From Alphaproteobacteria bacterium (GTDB lineage: Bacteria > Pseudomonadota > Alphaproteobacteria > Rhizobiales > Xanthobacteraceae): a stretch of 37,674 nt of DNA. The stretch's first letter is position 1; each line of letters opens with the position of its first letter. The translations under genes were made by a program, and so were the position numbers. This document shows positions 34,724 to 37,674 of this stretch, in pieces. The stretch covers positions 1 to 37,674 of the forward strand of contig WQYW01000037.1 of the NCBI GenBank assembly GCA_009781045.1. Direction: 5' to 3'. The notes below the pieces were generated by a model. It saw only the letters and a program-made list of their open reading frames with translations, was not told the origin of the DNA and did no database searches.

Positions 34724-36120
34724 CTACATCGCCTTCACGATATTCTCGGTCACCTTCTTCGCGTCGCCGAGCAGCATCATGGTGTTGTCGCGATAGAACA
34801 GCGGATTGTCGATACCGGCATAGCCCGACGCCAGCGAGCGCTTGATGAACATCACCGTGCCGGCCTTCCACACCTGCAGAACCGGCATGCCGTAAATCGG
34901 CGAGGTCTTGTCCTCTTCCGCAGCCGGGTTTGTGACGTCATTGGCGCCGATGACGAAAGCGATATCGGCCTGGGCGAATTCCGAGTTGATGTCCTCCAGC
35001 TCGAACACCTCGTCATAGGGAACATTGGCCTCGGCCAGCAGTACATTCATGTGCCCCGGCATACGACCCGCCACCGGGTGAATGGCGTATTTGACATCGA
35101 CGCCCTCCTCCTTGAGCAGGTCCGCCATCTCACGCAGAGCATGCTGGGCCTGCGCCACCGCCATGCCGTAGCCGGGCACAATGATGACCTTGGAGGCGTT
35201 CTTCATGATGAAGGCCGCGTCATCGGCGGACCCCAGCTTGGCCGACTTCTGCTCGCCCGAGCCACCCGCGGTGGCCGCGGTTTCACCACCAAACCCGCCC
35301 AGGATCACCGAGATGAAGGAGCGGTTCATGGCATGGCACATGATGTAGGACAGGATGGCACCCGAGGAGCCCACCAGCGCGCCGGTAATGATCAGCGCCG
35401 AATTGCCCAGCGTGAAACCGATGCCTGCTGCGGCCCAGCCCGAATAGGAGTTGAGCATCGAGATCACCACCGGCATGTCCGCACCGCCGATCGGGATGAT
35501 CATGAGTACGCCGAGCGCCAGCGCCAGGATGACGTTGAGCCAGAAGAACACGGCGTTTCCGGTCACCACCAGCCCGACGATGCACGCCACCAGCGCCACC
35601 GCCAGCGCGATGTTGATGAGGTGACGCGCCGGCAGGATGATCGGGGCACCGCTCATGCGCGCCGACAGCTTGAGGAAGGCGATCACCGAACCGGTAAAGG
35701 TCAGGGCACCGATCGCCACTCCAAGCGACATCTCGACCAGGCTCTGGGTGTGAATGGCTCCCGGGGTTCCGATATCAAAGGCGGTCGGCGCATAAAAGGC
35801 ACCCGCCGCCACCAGCACCGCGGCCATACCGACCAGCGAGTGGAAGGCCGCAACCAGTTCCGGCATCGATGTCATCGGCACCCGCCGCGCCACCACCGCA
35901 CCGATGGCACCACCGATGGCGATGCCGAGGATGACCAGCGCCCACGCCCCGGCCCCCGCCGGCGGATGGGCGGCCAGCGTGGTGGCGACCGCGATCGCCA
36001 TACCTATCATGCCGAGGAGGTTGCCCCGGCGCGATGTCGCCGGCGACGACAATCCCCTCAGCGACAGGATGAACAGACACCCGCCACGAGATAAAGCAAT
36101 GCAGCTACATCGTTGTTCAT
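34724..36120 (-). pseudogene. pntB: NAD(P) transhydrogenase subunit beta, one-base frameshift in the first helix
   Basis: PntB is the inner-membrane NADP(H)-binding subunit of the proton-translocating transhydrogenase, which makes NADPH from NADH. The true start is ATG 36120 (AAGGAA upstream), reading MNNDVAALLYLVAGV, after which the frame ends at TGA. The remainder, LFILSLRGLSSPATSRRGNL and on, continues in another frame to 34724. One missing C in GTCCTG (about 36074-36078) explains it. Corrected, the protein is 465 residues, the family length. Later parts show HSLVGMAAVLVAAGAF, GSVIAFLKLS, GYGMAVAQAQ and GANDVTNPAAEED, the NADP site. It is either a sequence error or a fresh lesion; a TTG at 36052 could begin a product lacking helix 1. 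Confidence 0.9.
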
Positions 36121-36211
36121 CGCATCTATTTCCTTGTAACCTACTTAAGGACAGGTCGATCGCGCAAACACTGCTGCGGATCAGACCAGCCCCTGTCTGT
36201 GCATTTCTCTT

Positions 36212-36523
36212 CTATTTCGCCTTCTTCTTGTACATCGCCAGCATGCGCTGGGTGACAAGGAAACCGCCAAAGATATTGACGCAGGCAAAGATCAGCGCCA
36301 CGAAGCCGAAGGCGCGCGCCCAGGTACTGCCGTTCGAGATGCTGTCGACACCAGTGGCCAGCAGGGCGCCGACCACGATGACCGAGGAGATGGCGTTGGT
36401 CACGCTCATCAGCGGCGTATGCAGCGCGGGCGTCACCGACCACACGACAAAATAGCCGACGAACACGGCGAGCACAAAAATCGACAGCCGGAAGATGAAG
36501 GGATCGGTGACAACATGCTCCAT
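36212..36523 (-). CDS. pntAB: NAD(P) transhydrogenase subunit alpha, part 2
   Basis: The small membrane part of the alpha subunit, separate here as in Rhodospirillum-type transhydrogenases. The 103-residue product has three or four hydrophobic helices: FIFRLSIFVLAVFVGYFVVW, TNAISSVIVVGALLATG and FVALIFACVNIFGGFLVTQRML, with the conserved TPALHTPLMSVTNAISS between them. It ends in a basic tail YKKKAK. It lies 11 bases after pntAA and 91 bases before pntB, all one operon. Confidence 0.96.
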   Translation of the reverse strand: MEHVVTDPFIFRLSIFVLAVFVGYFVVWSVTPALHTPLMSVTNAISSVIVVGALLATGVDSISNGSTWARAFGFVALIFACVNIFGGFLVTQRMLAMYKKKAK

Positions 36524-36534
36524 GGCGGATTTCC

Positions 36535-37662
36535 TTAGGCCTTGGGCTGGAAGCCGGGGTGAATGACGGCACCGTCGCGGGTCAACGCGGTGGCTTTGAC
36601 GAGTTCATCGTCCCAGTTGACGGCAAGCTCTTTGGTGTTTTTGTCGACCAGGGTTTCAATGAAGGAATAGAGGTTGCGGGCGTAGAGGCTGGAAGCCGAA
36701 GCCGCGACCCGGCCGGCGACATTGGTGTAGCCGACGATCTTCACCCCCCCGACCTCGACCACCTTGCCGGCCTCGGCACCCTCGACATTGCCGCCGCGCT
36801 CGACTGCGAGATCGACCAGTACCGACCCCGGTCGCATCGAAGCCACCATGGCTGCACTGACCAGACGCGGGGCCGGGCGCCCCGGAATCAGCGCCGTGGT
36901 GATCACCACATCCTGCTTCTTGATGTGTTCAGCGGTCAGCGCCGCCTGCTTGGCCTGGTATTCCCTGGACATTTCCTTGGCGTAGCCGCCGGCGGTCTGG
37001 GCATTGCGGAATTCCTCATCCTCGACGGCGAGAAACTTGGCCCCCAGGCTTTCGACCTGCTCCTTGGTCGCGGGACGCACGTCGGTGGCGGTGACGATGG
37101 CACCGAGGCGCCGCGCGGTGGCGATCGCCTGCAGACCGGCAACGCCAACCCCCATCACGAACAGCTTGGCGGCCGGAACCGTACCGGCGGCGGTCATCAT
37201 CATCGGGAAGGCACGCCCGAAAGCCGCAGCGCCCTCGATCACGGCGCGATAGCCGGCGAGGTTGGCCTGCGACGACAGCACGTCCATGACCTGGGCGCGG
37301 GTGATGCGCGGCATCAGTTCCATGGCGAAGGCACTGATCCCGGCGTCGGCCATCGCCTTGAGGGCGGCGTCATTGCCATAGGGATCCATGATCGCAATGA
37401 CCACGGCCCCCCGGCGATAGCGGCCGAGTTCAGATGCCTCGGGGCGCCTGACCTTGATGATAATGTCGGCACCCTGGAGCGCATCCGGCGCCACGGTGGC
37501 ACCGACTGCGGTGAAATCGGAGTCCGGCATGCCGGACCGCATGCCGGCCCCCGGCTCAATCACCACCTCGGCGCCCAGCGCCCTGAATTTCTTCACCGTG
37601 TCGGGCGACACCGCAACCCGCGGCTCCGACGGATCAATTTCCTTGGCAACGGCGATCTTCAT
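36535..37662 (-). CDS. pntAA: NAD(P) transhydrogenase subunit alpha, part 1
   Basis: The soluble NAD(H)-binding domain I of the transhydrogenase. The 375-residue product starts MKIAVAKEIDPSEPRVAVSP, has RITRAQVMDVLSSQANLAGY, then a Rossmann motif GVGVAGLQAIATARRLGAIV (about 171-190), TDVRPATKEQVESLGAKF and VDLAVERGGNVE. The start at 37662 has GGAGG four bases upstream. It is the first gene of the pntAA-pntAB-pntB operon, complete within the window. Confidence 0.97.
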   Translation of the reverse strand: MKIAVAKEIDPSEPRVAVSPDTVKKFRALGAEVVIEPGAGMRSGMPDSDFTAVGATVAPDALQGADIIIKVRRPEASELGRYRRGAVVIAIMDPYGNDAALKAMADAGISAFAMELMPRITRAQVMDVLSSQANLAGYRAVIEGAAAFGRAFPMMMTAAGTVPAAKLFVMGVGVAGLQAIATARRLGAIVTATDVRPATKEQVESLGAKFLAVEDEEFRNAQTAGGYAKEMSREYQAKQAALTAEHIKKQDVVITTALIPGRPAPRLVSAAMVASMRPGSVLVDLAVERGGNVEGAEAGKVVEVGGVKIVGYTNVAGRVAASASSLYARNLYSFIETLVDKNTKELAVNWDDELVKATALTRDGAVIHPGFQPKA

Positions 37663-37674
37663 TCAACCTCCCGC

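Overview
The window looks like a chromosomal segment of a high-GC alphaproteobacterium, probably of the Hyphomicrobiales (Rhizobiales). The indicators are a tRNA-His with no encoded G-1 and a G1:U72/A73 end, a three-subunit proton-translocating transhydrogenase (PntAA, PntAB, PntB), a phasin with TGC-rich promoter repeats, and the neighbourhood of two YdcH-like (DUF465) genes, purE, purK and rpsU. No species can be named from the sequence alone. Gene density is low. Roughly a third of the window has no convincing gene, and several genes are fragments or carry single-base frameshifts.

Layout, left to right. (1) 1-1269: the start of an IS630-like transposase that appears to have cut a tandem outer-membrane beta-barrel gene. 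(2) 2738-2814: tRNA-His. (3) About 3472-4100: a decayed parDE toxin-antitoxin locus, then a 188-bp repeat (4267-4454) whose inverted partner lies at 27024-27209. (4) 4466-4891: phasin with a candidate PhaR-controlled promoter; 5516-6868: hemN. (5) 8069-10724: a nitrosative/anaerobic stress group with a Cys-rich DUF1858 protein, a cysteine-free Crp/Fnr regulator and NnrS. (6) 10972-12510: scoA-scoB, a 3-oxoacid CoA-transferase, followed by an AsmA-family protein (12892-14973). (7) 15598-16430: a small lower-GC mosaic with an SDH_sah protease fragment, an unrecognised gene and a PTS EIIA(Man) fragment. (8) 16908-19799: a polyamine-type ABC transporter (potG-potH-potI) with no binding-protein gene beside it. 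(9) 21078-22298: an AAA/DUF4143 ATPase with two frameshifts. (10) creD, an L-2-hydroxyglutarate-oxidase-like flavoprotein, and two YdcH/DUF465 genes. (11) purE-purK, then rpsU. (12) A TPR lipoprotein, then a GbsR/MarR regulator upstream of an SDR-DoxX/DUF2269 membrane operon, with shared dyad operators in both promoters. (13) An OmpA-family protein. (14) The pntAA-pntAB-pntB operon, in which pntB carries a one-base frameshift in its first membrane helix.

Functionally the intact genes are mostly metabolism and envelope: purine synthesis, heme synthesis under low oxygen, ketone-body/acetoacetate activation, PHB granule coating, NADPH supply, polyamine uptake and NO tolerance. I found no strong case for a wholly new system. 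The most useful leads are the dispersed repeat pair, the GbsR operator/operon unit, the pntB frameshift, the 15-bp in-frame tandem repeats in two export signals, and the mosaic at 15.6-16.4 kb.
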